The notes beneath the pieces were generated by a model, which was not told where the DNA came from, ran no database searches, and was given only the letters and a program-made list of their open reading frames with translations. The position numbers and the translations under genes were made by a program. This document shows, piece after piece, positions 39,673 to 49,250 of a stretch of DNA of 64,000 nt. Positions within the stretch are counted from its first letter, which is position 1; each line of letters opens with the position of its first letter. The stretch covers positions 24,240,890 to 24,304,889 of the forward strand of contig CM051001.1 in assembly GCA_027704905.1 (NCBI GenBank). The letters are read 5' to 3'. Source of the stretch: Muraenolepis orangiensis. Taxonomy: Eukaryota > Chordata > Actinopteri > Gadiformes > Muraenolepididae.

Positions 39673-40289
39673 ATTTTAAATGTATTATTTAAACAATGCC
39701 AAACCTTTGAGTTGTGTCCACTCTGGTTCGTGGCTATATCTTTGCTTTCCGTTTGCTGGCGGTATGTCTGCGCTCATCTTTAAGACACAAGCTGGATTGA
39801 CGTGTCTTCCCTGGAAGCAGGTGAGGTGTATCACTAGACTTGTATTAATATACATGCTATAAATGCTCTTCTCGCTGCACTGTGCTCCTGCAATAAACAG
39901 CCCAATGTCCTGCGTCTTATTTCGGTTTATACATGCCAGCGAGGCACAGAGGCTTCCTCATCGCAAGGTCGTCCCTCAGCCGATATATGGCCTTGGAAGG
40001 CAGTCAAATATTATTGAATGAGCTAATTATAATATAAATAAAATATGTTCATACATCTATTTATAAGTCTAATTCCGAGGTGCAGCTGAACTGCATGCTG
40101 GCTTTTACTGCTATATTTATGGAGGGAAAAGCCAAAGGTAATAACAGGTGGCACACTGCAGCCTGGTAGAAGTTGCTCCTTCCGTGTATCTGCAGCTATT
40201 AGTGGAAGTAAAAGGACAGCAGGGAACCAAGGTTCTGTTTGTTTTGACCCGAACATTCTGGCATACTGTGATCCATCCATGCTTTGTTT
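39673..40289. other. No gene recognised
   Basis: Anonymous sequence following the hAT element. Confidence 0.5.
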
Positions 40290-40383
40290 ATTTGTCCTCT
40301 CATTCATCGCTCCACTTCGCCACCTATGCCGCTCTTATTTGTCCTCTCATTCATCGCTCCACTTCGCCACCTATGCCGCTCTT
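40290..40383. repeat. Perfect 47-bp tandem duplication
   Basis: The unit starting ATTTGTCCTCTCATTCATCG occurs at 40290 and at 40337 with no difference, a recent duplication. Confidence 0.93.
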
Positions 40384-40560
40384 TTTATGGTGGATTATAT
40401 GGCTGCTTGTGTCTTTCAATATTGTCCTGCCGGCCTGCCTGGCCTTGGATGCCTGACCCATGAATAGACCAGGCAGTGTTTGATCGACAGGGATGCGGAT
40501 GTGTGTTTTGGCAGATGTGTGTTTTGGCATATTTTTAAACAGGTGTCATGACCTGATTTT

Positions 40561-40760
<200 letters not shown>

Positions 40761-40764
<4 letters not shown>

Positions 40765-41639
40765 CACACTTTCCAGGTATGGAAGCATATCTCCTGGGGC
40801 TAATTTTGGACCTGGCTTGGCCGCCTCGCCGGTCACCTCACAGTCCTCAACCCGATCAAAACATGTCACTTGAACACGGCCAATGGCAGCCAGCTCAGAA
40901 CTATTTTTTTGGTTCTTTTATCAGTAGCGGAAGCTTAAAGTGAGTGCCATGTATGCGAACCCCACCTCAGCTGTGTGAGAATGTGATGCTCTGGTCTTTG
41001 TCACCATAGCGCAGAAGCAGAACGTGACCTAAATTGACCCACTGTCACAGTGTTCCTACATGTCTTTGTTCCCTGGGTCAGAAAGTGGCTAATCTTGGTG
41101 ATGACACCCTCGCTGTCAAGTCACACACACTCATAGTCACACAAACACACACACAGTGATGTGAGGTTTCATTTTAGGCTTTCCATGTAATAGCTCCACT
41201 GACTCCACTCACTACTTAAAAAGTGCCCAAAAGGGATTGGTGGGGTTTAGGATGAATAGAAAAGGGGTTTGTTTCACTGTCAGTTCTCTGTCCATAGGCT
41301 TCATATACCTGAGTGTCTGGGTTATGACTTAGTGATGAGAGAAATCCCCTTGAATAGCTTCAACACCTTTCGCTTTCCCCGAATCCACTCTATGGTCTGT
41401 CATGGAAAAATTGCGCTGCTGAAATGGTCAGCGAACACACAAAATTATTTAGCATGTGTGTCTTCAGTGAATCAATTCAACAAGTGTGAAACCCAATGTG
41501 TAAACACAGTGTTTCTGATACAAAACTATGTTAGTTTGGGGAGATCGTTAAAAAGCTTTTTGCTTTTGGGGGGCGGTGGGGGCTAGGGGACGTGCGTGGC
41601 AAGGCTAAATTATGCGATATCGTAAAGGTGACTTGTTCC
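40761..41639. other. No gene recognised
   Basis: Anonymous sequence; short CA runs near 41125-41155 and a G-rich patch at 41568-41590. Confidence 0.5.
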
Positions 41640-41786
41640 TATTTCGATTAACCGTTACAGTTCTGTATTAATTACAGACATTCTATAGGAGTGTGCAAGC
41701 AAAGGATGTGTCCGAGTCTTTATGTAGTTGCATTTGGGTTTGTATCTACAAAAGGAGGGCCCTGCAGAAAAAGTTTGAGAACCACT
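41640..41786 (-). mobile_element. hAT (Charlie-type) terminal fragment
   Basis: Read on the minus strand from 41786 it starts CAGTGGTTCTCAAACTTTTT, the typical terminal sequence of Charlie-like hAT elements, and continues TCTGCAGGGCCCTCC. Only one end is visible and the inner limit is approximate. Confidence 0.65.
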
Positions 41787-41870
41787 GGTGTATAGTATTG
41801 TTAGTAGTAATAGTAGTAGTGGAGGAGAAGACGACAGCCTCCACGTGGCCTCCTCTGCAAGTAATGAGAG

Positions 41871-42957
41871 ATGGTGAAAGACCAGCTCGTGAAACCAATG
41901 TCGCCACCCAATCATCGTCAAGCTGACAGACCAAGGCGTAAAAAGTCGGGGGGATGCAAGTCCACGCCAGGACGGGAATCCATCCCGACGGTCGACCACC
42001 AAGGTCTGGCAGTGCTCCAGCTAAACGTAGAGGGCCTCACCAACGCCAAACTCGAGATCATAAGTCACCTCGCCGACTCCCACAAGGTTGCAGCTGTCCT
42101 CCTACAGGAAACCCACTGTATGGTTGAAGACACCCTCAAGCTGCCCGGGTTCCACCTAGCTGGTTCCATCCTCAGCAGACATCACGGTATTGCGACCTTT
42201 GTGAGGTCTGATCTGGGGTGGACAGTCTCTGGCCAATCTCCACCAAGTGCCAGCGTTGAGTGGCTGTCCACCAAGATACAGGCAACATCTGTTGTAAATG
42301 TGTACAAGCCTCCACCATCTACACTGACCGTGTCGGCCCTCCCGCTTGCCCAGGCACCTGCCATCTATGCAGGGGACTTTAACTGCCAGCACACTGACTG
42401 GGGATACTCCCACACTACACCAGACGGAGAGACGCTGTGTGAGTGGGCCTCCAACGCCAATGCTCAGCTCCTGTTCGATCCCAAAGAGCCACCAGTTTCC
42501 ACTCTTCAAGATGGGACACCTTCACCAACCCAGACCTCGCATTTGCTGTATGCCACAACAGCGACCCAATCCCTCACTGGTGCAGCCGGTAGAGGGTAAA
42601 CCTGTCCGTAGGTGGAACTTCCGGAAGGCCAACTGGCAGGCATTCACCACGGAGACAGAGAGAACATCAGCCTGTCTCCCGGACCCAGACATTGCTGATG
42701 TGGACTCAGCATATGCAGCCTACTGCGAAGTGCTCCTAAGTGCAGCAAAGAAGACGATCCCTCGCGGCTACAATGCGAGCTACATCCCGGGCTGGGATGA
42801 AGAGTGCAACCACCTCCTGCGTGAACATCAGCAGGCTGGCTCAAGGGAGGATGTGGAAGCGACTGCAACGGCACTACTCCACAAGCTGGACGCCACCCGA
42901 AGGGCCAGATGGACTGAAACCGTTGAGTCAATCGATTTCACCCATTCCAGCCGTAAG
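41871..42957 (+). pseudogene. LINE AP-endonuclease domain and linker (two frames)
   Basis: Frame A (41871 to about 42510) has VLQLNVEGLTNAKLEII, then VAAVLLQETHCMVED (catalytic Glu in QETH), GIATFVRSDLGWTV, VVNVYKPPP and IYAGDFNCQHTDWGY (GDFN, catalytic Asp/Asn). The end of the domain (WDTFTNPDLAFAVC) lies in another frame from about 42505. Frame B then carries the linker to 42957: VRRWNFRKANWQAF, AAKKTIPRGYNASYIPGWDE and SIDFTHSSRKA. Shifts are near 42510, 42570-42600 and 42957. The catalytic residues visible are intact. The Met at 41871 precedes the domain by about 45 codons and may be the natural start. Confidence 0.88.
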
Positions 42958-44320
42958 GCAGACCATCAACCAGCTCACTGGCAGGAAAACAACACCCCCC
43001 AAGTGCTCTGTGACAGCAGATGCCATTGCAGCCCAGCTCCTGAAGAACAGCCAATTCCAAGGTGCAGATAAGAACTTCGCCCGCTCTACACTGTGCGAGG
43101 TATCTTCCCTCTCTAGGGCACCCAGTGTCGATGTAGACATGTCCGGACAGTTTACAACAGCTGAACTTAGGGCGGCCATCGGCAACCTTAGGCAAGGCAA
43201 GTCCCCGGGGCATGACAATATCCACCCAGAGTTCTTGACCCACCAGAGTGAGACAACATCTGCCTGGCTGTGCTCTTTTTTCTCATCCTGCTTCCAGAGG
43301 TCCAAACTGCCGAAGACCTGGCGCCGTGCTGCTGTTATCGCCCTGCTGAAACCAGGCAAAACTGCGGAAGACCCTAAGGCCTACAGACCCATCTCGCTGC
43401 TCTGTGTCCCATTCAAGATACTGGAGAGGATGATCCTCAGCCGCATAGAGCCAGCAGTGGACCCACAGCTTCCAAGGGAACAGGCTGGTTTCCGGCGGGG
43501 CAGGTCAACAGTAGATCAGGTAACCCTGCTCACCCAGGACATCGAGGACAGCTTTCAGGCCAAAGAGAATGCTGGGGTTGTGTTGCTCGACCTAACAGCC
43601 GCATATGACACCGTCTGGCACCGTGGACTTCACCTGAAGCTGCTGAGGACTATCCCAGACCGGCATATGGTGAAGTTCATAATGGAGATGCTGTCCAACC
43701 GCAGCTTCATCCTCCGAACCAGCGATGGCCAGCGAAGCAGACTGAGGAGATTGAGAAACGGGGTGCCACAGGGGTCTGTCCTCTCACCACTACTGTTTAA
43801 TATTTACATCCACGACCTCCCGGAGACAACTTCCAGACAATATGGTTACGCGGATGATCTGGCCATCATGCTGCGTCGAACAACATGGTCAGCGGTGGAA
43901 CAGGGTCTCAACCAGGACATGGGCATCTTGGCTGCCTACCTGCGCAAGTGGCGTCTGCAGCTCAGTACTGGGAAGACTGTGTCGGCCGCATACCACCTGT
44001 GCAACAGAGAGGCCAAAAGGGAACTGTCGGTGTCCGTCGACAACAAGCGCCTGGAGCACCAACTAGCCCCCAAGTACCTCGGTGTTCGGCTGGACAGGAC
44101 ACTGTCCTACAAACAGCACCTTGAGGAAGTGAGAGCCAAAGTGACAGCAAGGGTCTCGCTTATCCGCCGCCTTGCTGGCACAACCTGGGGTGCCTCCGCC
44201 AGGACACTACGAATCTCCACACAAGCCCTGGTGTTCTCTGCTGCCGAATACTGCACCCCAGTCTGGAGTAGAAGCCCACATGTGAAGAAGGTTGATCCTA
44301 TCATCAACAATGCCCTTCGG
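42950..44320 (+). pseudogene. LINE reverse transcriptase domain, long intact frame
   Basis: Continuous frame from RQTINQLTGRK (about 42958) to NNALRII (about 44315). Motifs in order: ELRAAIGNLRQGKSPGHDNI, YRPISLLCVPFKILERM, LPREQAGFRRGRSTVDQV, VVLLDLTAAYDTVWHRGL (motif A, first catalytic Asp), RNGVPQGSVLSPLLFNIYIH (motif B), YGYADDLAIM (motif C, catalytic YADD) and APKYLGVRLDRTLSYKQHL (thumb). All polymerase residues look intact. The frame upstream to 42740 is out of phase and is not part of the protein. The open frame suggests a fairly young copy or one broken only recently at its edges. Confidence 0.92.
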
Positions 44321-44884
44321 ATCATAACTACCAGTCCTAGCGGGAATTGCCCCGGCCGGTCTCCGACGAAAGGCCGCTATCCTCACACTTGCAAGGAAAG
44401 CCCAAGAACATGACTGGCATATCATGCATGAAACAACAACAAAGGCAGCGCCCCCAAGCAGACTCAAGTCCCGTCACCCCTACAACAGGACAGCACAAGA
44501 GATGCTTGGTTCCATCCTCCTGAGGACCTGTCTACAAGGGCATGGCTAGCAACTTCCTGGAAGCAGGAATGGGAGTCGGCTGAGCCCACACGTCTGCACC
44601 ATAACATCCAAGACCCGGGAGACGGAGTCGAAGGAGAACATCTACCACGCCGGCATTGGACCCTGCTGAACCGCCTCCGTACTGGGGTTGGTCGCTTCAA
44701 AGCGTCCATGAAGGAGTGGGGCCTGGCAGACAGCGCAGTATGCGAGTGTGGCGAGCCTGAGCAGACTGCCGACCACATAATCACCACCTGTCCTCTGTAC
44801 AGACCTCCTCCTTCAGAGGCTGGCCTCTTCCAAGTGGGACCAGAGACGAGAGCGTGGCTTTGTGACACTGAGCTGGATATATGA
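44321..44884 (+). pseudogene. LINE C-terminal region with Cys/His motif
   Basis: After a shift and short deletion near 44325 the frame reads LPVLAGIAPAGLRRKAAILT, then LKSRHPYNRTAQEMLGSI. A second shift near 44518 leads to a clean run ending at a TGA (44882-44884). This run contains LLNRLRTGVGRFKASMKEWG, then CECGEPEQTADHIITTCPLY. The C-x-C-x7-H-x4-C pattern is the conserved zinc-finger-like tail of this LINE type. Confidence 0.87.
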
Positions 44885-44919
44885 CGATGATACACGAAAG
44901 AAGAAGAAGTAGTAAACAG

Positions 44920-45288
44920 CGTTGTTTATTGTATAGTGTAGTGAGTGTAGTATAGAATTAGTATTGCCGGAGTGATGGGAGTAAGAATTCCATTCCAAGC
45001 ATTCGTATCGTAGTCGTTACACATGGTAAAAATAAACAATCTTGAGATAGTATTGATCCATAGAAGTTCAGATAGGATAAGACAGTACAGTATTGAAACA
45101 AGACAGTTGACTACCTCCACTCCATAAGACAGTGATCTGTGGCACTGTAGCCAAGGTCCTGCTATACACTTGTTTCAGTGCCGCATGGTTGTTACATTTT
45201 ATCATGCGTCATCATCGCGGCTCACTCTGTAATCCAATAAACTGGGTGGACCACATCCCAAGATGATGGGGATCAGGTTTTGATTTCA

Positions 45289-45290
<2 letters not shown>
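44920..45290. other. No gene recognised
   Basis: Short anonymous interval with GTAGTATAG-type words but no clear repeat. Confidence 0.5.
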
Positions 45291-45360
<70 letters not shown>

Positions 45361-45381
45361 ATAACACACACACACACACAA
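45291..45381. repeat. (GT)n followed by (AC)n: inverted dinucleotide arrays
   Basis: GT array 45291-45358, short spacer CATA, AC array 45363-45381. The second array is the reverse complement of the end of the first, so the strand can fold back on itself. Confidence 0.95.
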
Positions 45382-45822
45382 ATCCAGGGCCCTCTAACCC
45401 CCCCCACTGATACCACCAACTGTTACTACTATCGCCATGGTTCCAATCACAAGTGTGTTTTAGCGTATAGCGTTCTTTTGTTGTTGTTCACACTGTTTTT
45501 GTATGAAGGAATCTCGACTTGCGTTGTACCATCTGGATTCTGTAACATTGGATTCCTTCAGTAACTATGTATTATCACTATAGTTTTACTAAATGACAGC
45601 CTGGATACTATGCTCTTACCCGTTGTGGAGTTTAATAATCCCAGTCTCTTTCTCTCTTTTTATATTGCCCATCCCAACTGTCTAACCCTTGAAATATACC
45701 CTTCTAGAATTCCATCTGTTTCTGAGTGGGACTCCTTCCTTAAAGGGGTCATAGTCTGTTCAGTATGGGAGTCTTACCGTGAGAGGTGTGCCTGTGAGAC
45801 ATATATATACATATATATATAT

Positions 45823-46433
45823 TGTGGCGCCCCGGGCTCCACTGGGAAGCATTCTGGGCAACCCTTGGGGCAGGTGGTGGAACAGCGGTACTACACCGCT
45901 GAGCTCCTAGCAGGATTGGCACCACGGAGAGCTCAGACGGTAACCGCCCACTCGTCAGGCCGAATGGGAAACACCTGGAGCGGCTCATCAGGCCTGACGC
46001 CGTGCACCTGGAGGGGGCCACTCAAGAAGCGGGAGACGAGGATAAAAGGAAGAGCATGAAACGAAGAGGTGGCGAACAGTATGTGGTAAGAGGCCGCAGG
46101 CCAACCCGGACTCAAGCCGCGGCGCGCTAGGTGCGCGTTGTATACGAATGCAGGATTGTAACTGTGAGTGTTTCTGTTCCCAGCCTTAACCCCTGGCGGC
46201 GGTGTTGCTGCCTAAACGGGTGCACCAGGAGGCGGACCAACACCCCACGAGCCGGCCCGGACAGCTACCCCGGAACGACCGAGAGAGGGGGAGATTGGAC
46301 CCCAACCGGGAGGACCGTTTTGATTTGCCGTTATTCCCTTTTCCCCTTACCCCCACCTGTTTTAACAAATAAATCATTTGTTTTACCACCGCAACCGCTG
46401 TTGTCCTCCCTCCGCCAACGGGTGCACGCCACA
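45823..46433 (+). repeat. 5' LTR
   Basis: 611 bp, TG...CA ends. AATAAA at 46368-46373 lies about 60 bp before the end. GATAAAAGG near 46041 is a possible TATA element. It is offset from the 3' LTR by exactly 1542 bp at both ends, so there are no net length differences, and I saw no substitution on reading. Confidence 0.93.
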
Positions 46434-46434
46434 A

Positions 46435-47601
46435 ATGGTGGAGAATGCGGGCATGTTGACCCAGCTCACAACCGAAGACCTGAGTCCAGCCTTAAGGGAG
46501 TTGATGGCAAAAGTGTTGCAGGGGCAACAAAGATTGCAGAAGGCCATCGCGCAGTGCGCAGCGCAAAGGACTCCGGGAAAGTGGCCGAGAGAGGAATGGC
46601 CCCGCGTTTTGGCTCCGCACCCGCCGGAGGACGCCGCTCCGCAACCGCCGGAGGACGCCGCTCCGCAACCGCCGGAGGACGCCGCTCCGCAACCGTCGGA
46701 GGACGCCGCTCCGCAACCGCCGGAGGACGCCGCTCCGCACCCGCCGGAGGACGCCGCTCCGCACCCGCCGGAGGACGCCGCTCCGCACCCGCCGGAGGAC
46801 GCCGCTCCGCACCCGCCGGAGGACGCCGCTCCGCCCCCGCCGGAGGACGCCGCTCCGCCCCCGCCGGAGGCCGCCGCTCCGCACCCGCCGGAGGCCGCCG
46901 CTCCGCACCCGCCGGAGGACGCCGCTCCGCCCCCGCCGGAGGACGCCGCTGGCCCCCGTCGGTCGACTACAGAGGGGGTTCAGAACAGACACCAGAGGAG
47001 ACACCAGAGGAGGTCCCGGAGGAGACTCCTAGCGGAGACCCCTGGAGGAGGGTCCAGAGGAGATCTCCAGAGAGGACTCCCACCGACCAAATCTCGGATC
47101 ATCGACTGGGACGCAGACGGTCCAGAGGAGCGGGGTTGGCCCCCGCGCCGCTACTGTCGGGATCTGTTGTTTTCCCTCAAATGCCACCGGGAATACCCCT
47201 TCAAGCCGGGTTGGACGCCAGGAGGCGCCCGTAGAGGAGGGGGATACTACCGACAGGTTGTACCTATTTTTGCATGGGAACGCAGATGCCCTGTCCCGAA
47301 GGTCAGAAGGCCTGTAGTCTGGGTGGGCGCTCCCCGCCCTGGCTTGAAGCTGAGGAAGGGGGTATGTGGCGCCCCGGGCTCCACTGGGAAGCATTCTGGG
47401 CAACCCTTGGGGCAGGTGGTGGAACAGCGGTACTACACCGCTGAGCTCCTAGCAGGATTGGCACCACGGAGAGCTCAGACGGTAACCGCCCACTCGTCAG
47501 GCCGAATGGGAAACACCTGGAGCGGCTCATCAGGCCTGACGCCGTGCACCTGGAGGGGGCCACTCAAGAAGCGGGAGACGAGGATAAAAGGAAGAGCATG
47601 A
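46435..47601 (+). CDS. gag-like ORF with PPEDAAP octapeptide repeats
   Basis: The ATG at 46435, two bases after the LTR, opens a frame of 388 codons ending at 47599-47601 inside the 3' LTR. The first 50 residues (MVENAGMLTQLTTEDLSPAL, then LQGQQRLQKAIAQCAAQR) look like the start of a gypsy gag. Residues 63-174 are 14 copies of an 8-residue repeat, PPEDAAP followed by Q, H or P. The rest is Arg/Gly-rich and unlike known gag. From about 47100 the frame is probably non-natural, since the RNase H remnant NADALSRR sits in another frame. Other frames are also open because the repeat lacks stops. Whether it is translated is unknown. Confidence 0.5.
   Translation: MVENAGMLTQLTTEDLSPALRELMAKVLQGQQRLQKAIAQCAAQRTPGKWPREEWPRVLAPHPPEDAAPQPPEDAAPQPPEDAAPQPSEDAAPQPPEDAAPHPPEDAAPHPPEDAAPHPPEDAAPHPPEDAAPPPPEDAAPPPPEAAAPHPPEAAAPHPPEDAAPPPPEDAAGPRRSTTEGVQNRHQRRHQRRSRRRLLAETPGGGSRGDLQRGLPPTKSRIIDWDADGPEERGWPPRRYCRDLLFSLKCHREYPFKPGWTPGGARRGGGYYRQVVPIFAWERRCPVPKVRRPVVWVGAPRPGLKLRKGVCGAPGSTGKHSGQPLGQVVEQRYYTAELLAGLAPRRAQTVTAHSSGRMGNTWSGSSGLTPCTWRGPLKKRETRIKGRA
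46621..46956 (+). repeat. 24-bp GC-rich minisatellite, 14 units, inside the LTR element
   Basis: Unit CCGCCGGAGGACGCCGCTCC + GCAM. Variants at the last codon (CAA, CAC, CCC) come in blocks: units 1-5 mostly CAA, 6-9 CAC-type, 10-14 mixed. GAC changes to GCC in two adjacent units (11-12). The blocks suggest stepwise tandem duplication. Confidence 0.93.
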
Positions 47602-47975
47602 AACGAAGAGGTGGCGAACAGTATGTGGTAAGAGGCCGCAGGCCAACCCGGACTCAAGCCGCGGCGCGCTAGGTGCGCGTTGTATACGAATGCAGGATTG
47701 TAACTGTGAGTGTTTCTGTTCCCAGCCTTAACCCCTGGCGGCGGTGTTGCTGCCTAAACGGGTGCACCAGGAGGCGGACCAACACCCCACGAGCCGGCCC
47801 GGACAGCTACCCCGGAACGACCGAGAGAGGGGGAGATTGGACCCCAACCGGGAGGACCGTTTTGATTTGCCGTTATTCCCTTTTCCCCTTACCCCCACCT
47901 GTTTTAACAAATAAATCATTTGTTTTACCACCGCAACCGCTGTTGTCCTCCCTCCGCCAACGGGTGCACGCCACA
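47365..47975 (+). repeat. 3' LTR
   Basis: 611-bp copy of the 5' LTR with the polypurine tract directly 5' and AT-array DNA directly 3'. Confidence 0.93.
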
Positions 47976-48127
47976 ATATATACATATATATACATATATA
48001 TACATATATATACATATATATACATATACATACATATATATACATATATATATATATATATACATATATATACATATATATACATATACATATATATACA
48101 TATATATACATATATATATATATACAT

Positions 48128-48190
<63 letters not shown>
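47976..48190. repeat. (ATATAC)n / (AT)n satellite-like array
   Basis: 215 bp of TATATACATATA units with longer AT runs. The short stretch 45801-45822 to the left of the LTR element is the other side of the same array. Confidence 0.95.
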
Positions 48191-48195
<5 letters not shown>

Positions 48196-48459
48196 GTGAC
48201 CACGAGCCTCACGCTTTGTTGTCAAATGTGGTTTATTAGACAGCCTTAGAGAATTGTCAACAGCCAAAATAGATCGTGAAGTTTCCGAGATATCAGCTGA
48301 ATGTCGTCTCACCCAGTTCAATAATTACGGGAAGATAGCAAAGAGTTGCTGCGGGCCTAACGGCTAACCTAAGTAAGTGTCGCCTCGGCCTCCTGGATGG
48401 AGAATAACTGGGGTAAACGATTGGCAGAGGATGCAAAAAGGCCCAAGCAGGCAAGGTCG
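48191..48459. other. No gene recognised
   Basis: Anonymous interval between the AT array and a gypsy RNase H fragment. Confidence 0.45.
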
Positions 48460-48583
48460 AATTGATCCCTTTCAAGACCCCCTTCACCCTTGTCACAGAC
48501 CACGCATCTCTCGTCTGGATGTCACGCAACAAGGAAATCAGCACCAGGGTCACCTGCTGGTTTCTCTGGTCCACAGGTTGCAA
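48460..48583 (+). pseudogene. gypsy RNase H fragment
   Basis: Plus strand, one frame: FKTPFTLVTDHASLVWMSRN + KEISTRVT, the RNase H region around the catalytic TDHASL of gypsy pol. Only about 40 codons remain. It belongs to a different lineage from the SDHALLQWL type at 12.6 kb. It ends where a minus-strand LINE 3' end begins. Confidence 0.75.
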
Positions 48584-49250
48584 GATTAAAGGTTTTTATT
48601 TGCCATTCAAACAATTTACAAGTACAAGAACAAGTACAATGGAATGCTTACTCCCCATTCCCTCCCGCAGTATGAATTTCTAAAACACAATGTTAAATGT
48701 ATGTATAAAAAATACTATACACAATCAAAATAAACATAAAAGTGACTGAAGCATGATATGTACATATTTACAATTGTGCAAAATGCATTCCAGTAGTGCA
48801 GCAGCATCATGAATATAGTACAGTGCAGTAACTGTAATGAGTCCAGATAGTCCAGCAAAGTATGATAGTGTAATGTTAATGACAATTGTATGATAGTGGC
48901 AGCACTTCTAGCAGTTCAGTAGGCGCACTGCCTGTGGATAAAAACTATCCTTGAACCTGGTTGTCCTTGTTGAAAGCTGCGGAACCGGCGACTGGATGCT
49001 AGGGTGGAGATGAGATGGTGTCCAGGGTGGTTGCAGTCCTTTGTGGCCTAGATAGCTTCCTTGTCCTGTGTAGTGGTGCCGTACCACACAGTGACGCCAC
49101 TCGCCAGGACGCCACAGTAAAAGTTCACTAGCCACCATTGGTCTATTCCGCTTTTCCTGAGGCACCTCAGGGCATAGAGCGCTGGTGTGCCTTCTTCAGC
49201 ATGACCTCCGTGTTGCGGGTCCACGCCAGATTTTGTCGGAAATCTGTAGC
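48584..49250 (-). mobile_element. LINE 3' end and RT C-terminal fragment
   Basis: The minus strand enters with NLAWTRNTEVMLKKAHQRS and shifted LVNFYCGVLASGVTVWYG, and ends with LSTRTTRFKDSFYPQAVRLL + NC. These are C-terminal motifs of a common fish LINE type. The 3' UTR closes near 48590 with AATGGCAAATAAAAACC. Several frameshifts. The same C-terminus is at 55680-55925 and the same 3' end at 59145-59213. Confidence 0.8.

Larger units (their letters stand above)
41811..44907 (+). mobile_element. Near-full-length LINE (AP endonuclease + RT + Cys/His tail)
   Basis: About 3.1 kb with all domains of an APE-type non-LTR retrotransposon in order: endonuclease (42005-42570), linker (42600-42950), reverse transcriptase (43150-44310) and C-terminal CxC...H...C motif (44735-44800). 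The stop is at 44882-44884, followed by a 10-20-bp 3' UTR and an AAGAAGAAG tail. AGTAGTAA occurs at 41803-41810 and 44908-44915 and is a candidate 8-bp target duplication. It is weak because the left site is in an AGT-rich run. No separate ORF1 is seen. At least three frameshifts make it non-functional, yet the RT frame is open over more than 1.3 kb. Clade not assigned. Confidence 0.9.
45823..47975 (+). mobile_element. Compact non-autonomous LTR retrotransposon, 2153 bp, LTRs apparently identical
   Basis: Two direct repeats of 611 bp (45823-46433 and 47365-47975) bound a 931-bp interior. Both run TGTGGCGCCCCGGG...GCACGCCACA. A priming-site-like TGGTGGAGAATG follows 2-3 bp after the 5' LTR (tRNA not identified). 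GAGGAAGGGGGTA is the polypurine tract just before the 3' LTR. The flanks are AT arrays on both sides, with ATAT as a 4-bp duplication that cannot be told from the array. The interior keeps a gag-like start, a 24-bp minisatellite and a short NADALSRR remnant near 47285 (end of gypsy RNase H); protease, RT and integrase are missing. Confidence 0.93.

Noticed and set aside
42346..42560. Upstream part of the second LINE frame (MPRHLPSMQGTL) as a separate protein start
   Set aside because: It overlaps the endonuclease coding in another frame; only the part after the frameshift near 42570-42600 is LINE protein.
46131..47234. Second long open frame over the 24-bp repeat (RSAPAGG-type repeats) and its minus-strand partner
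   Set aside because: Stop-free only because of the GC-rich repeat. The frame starting just after the LTR (46435) has the better gag-like beginning.
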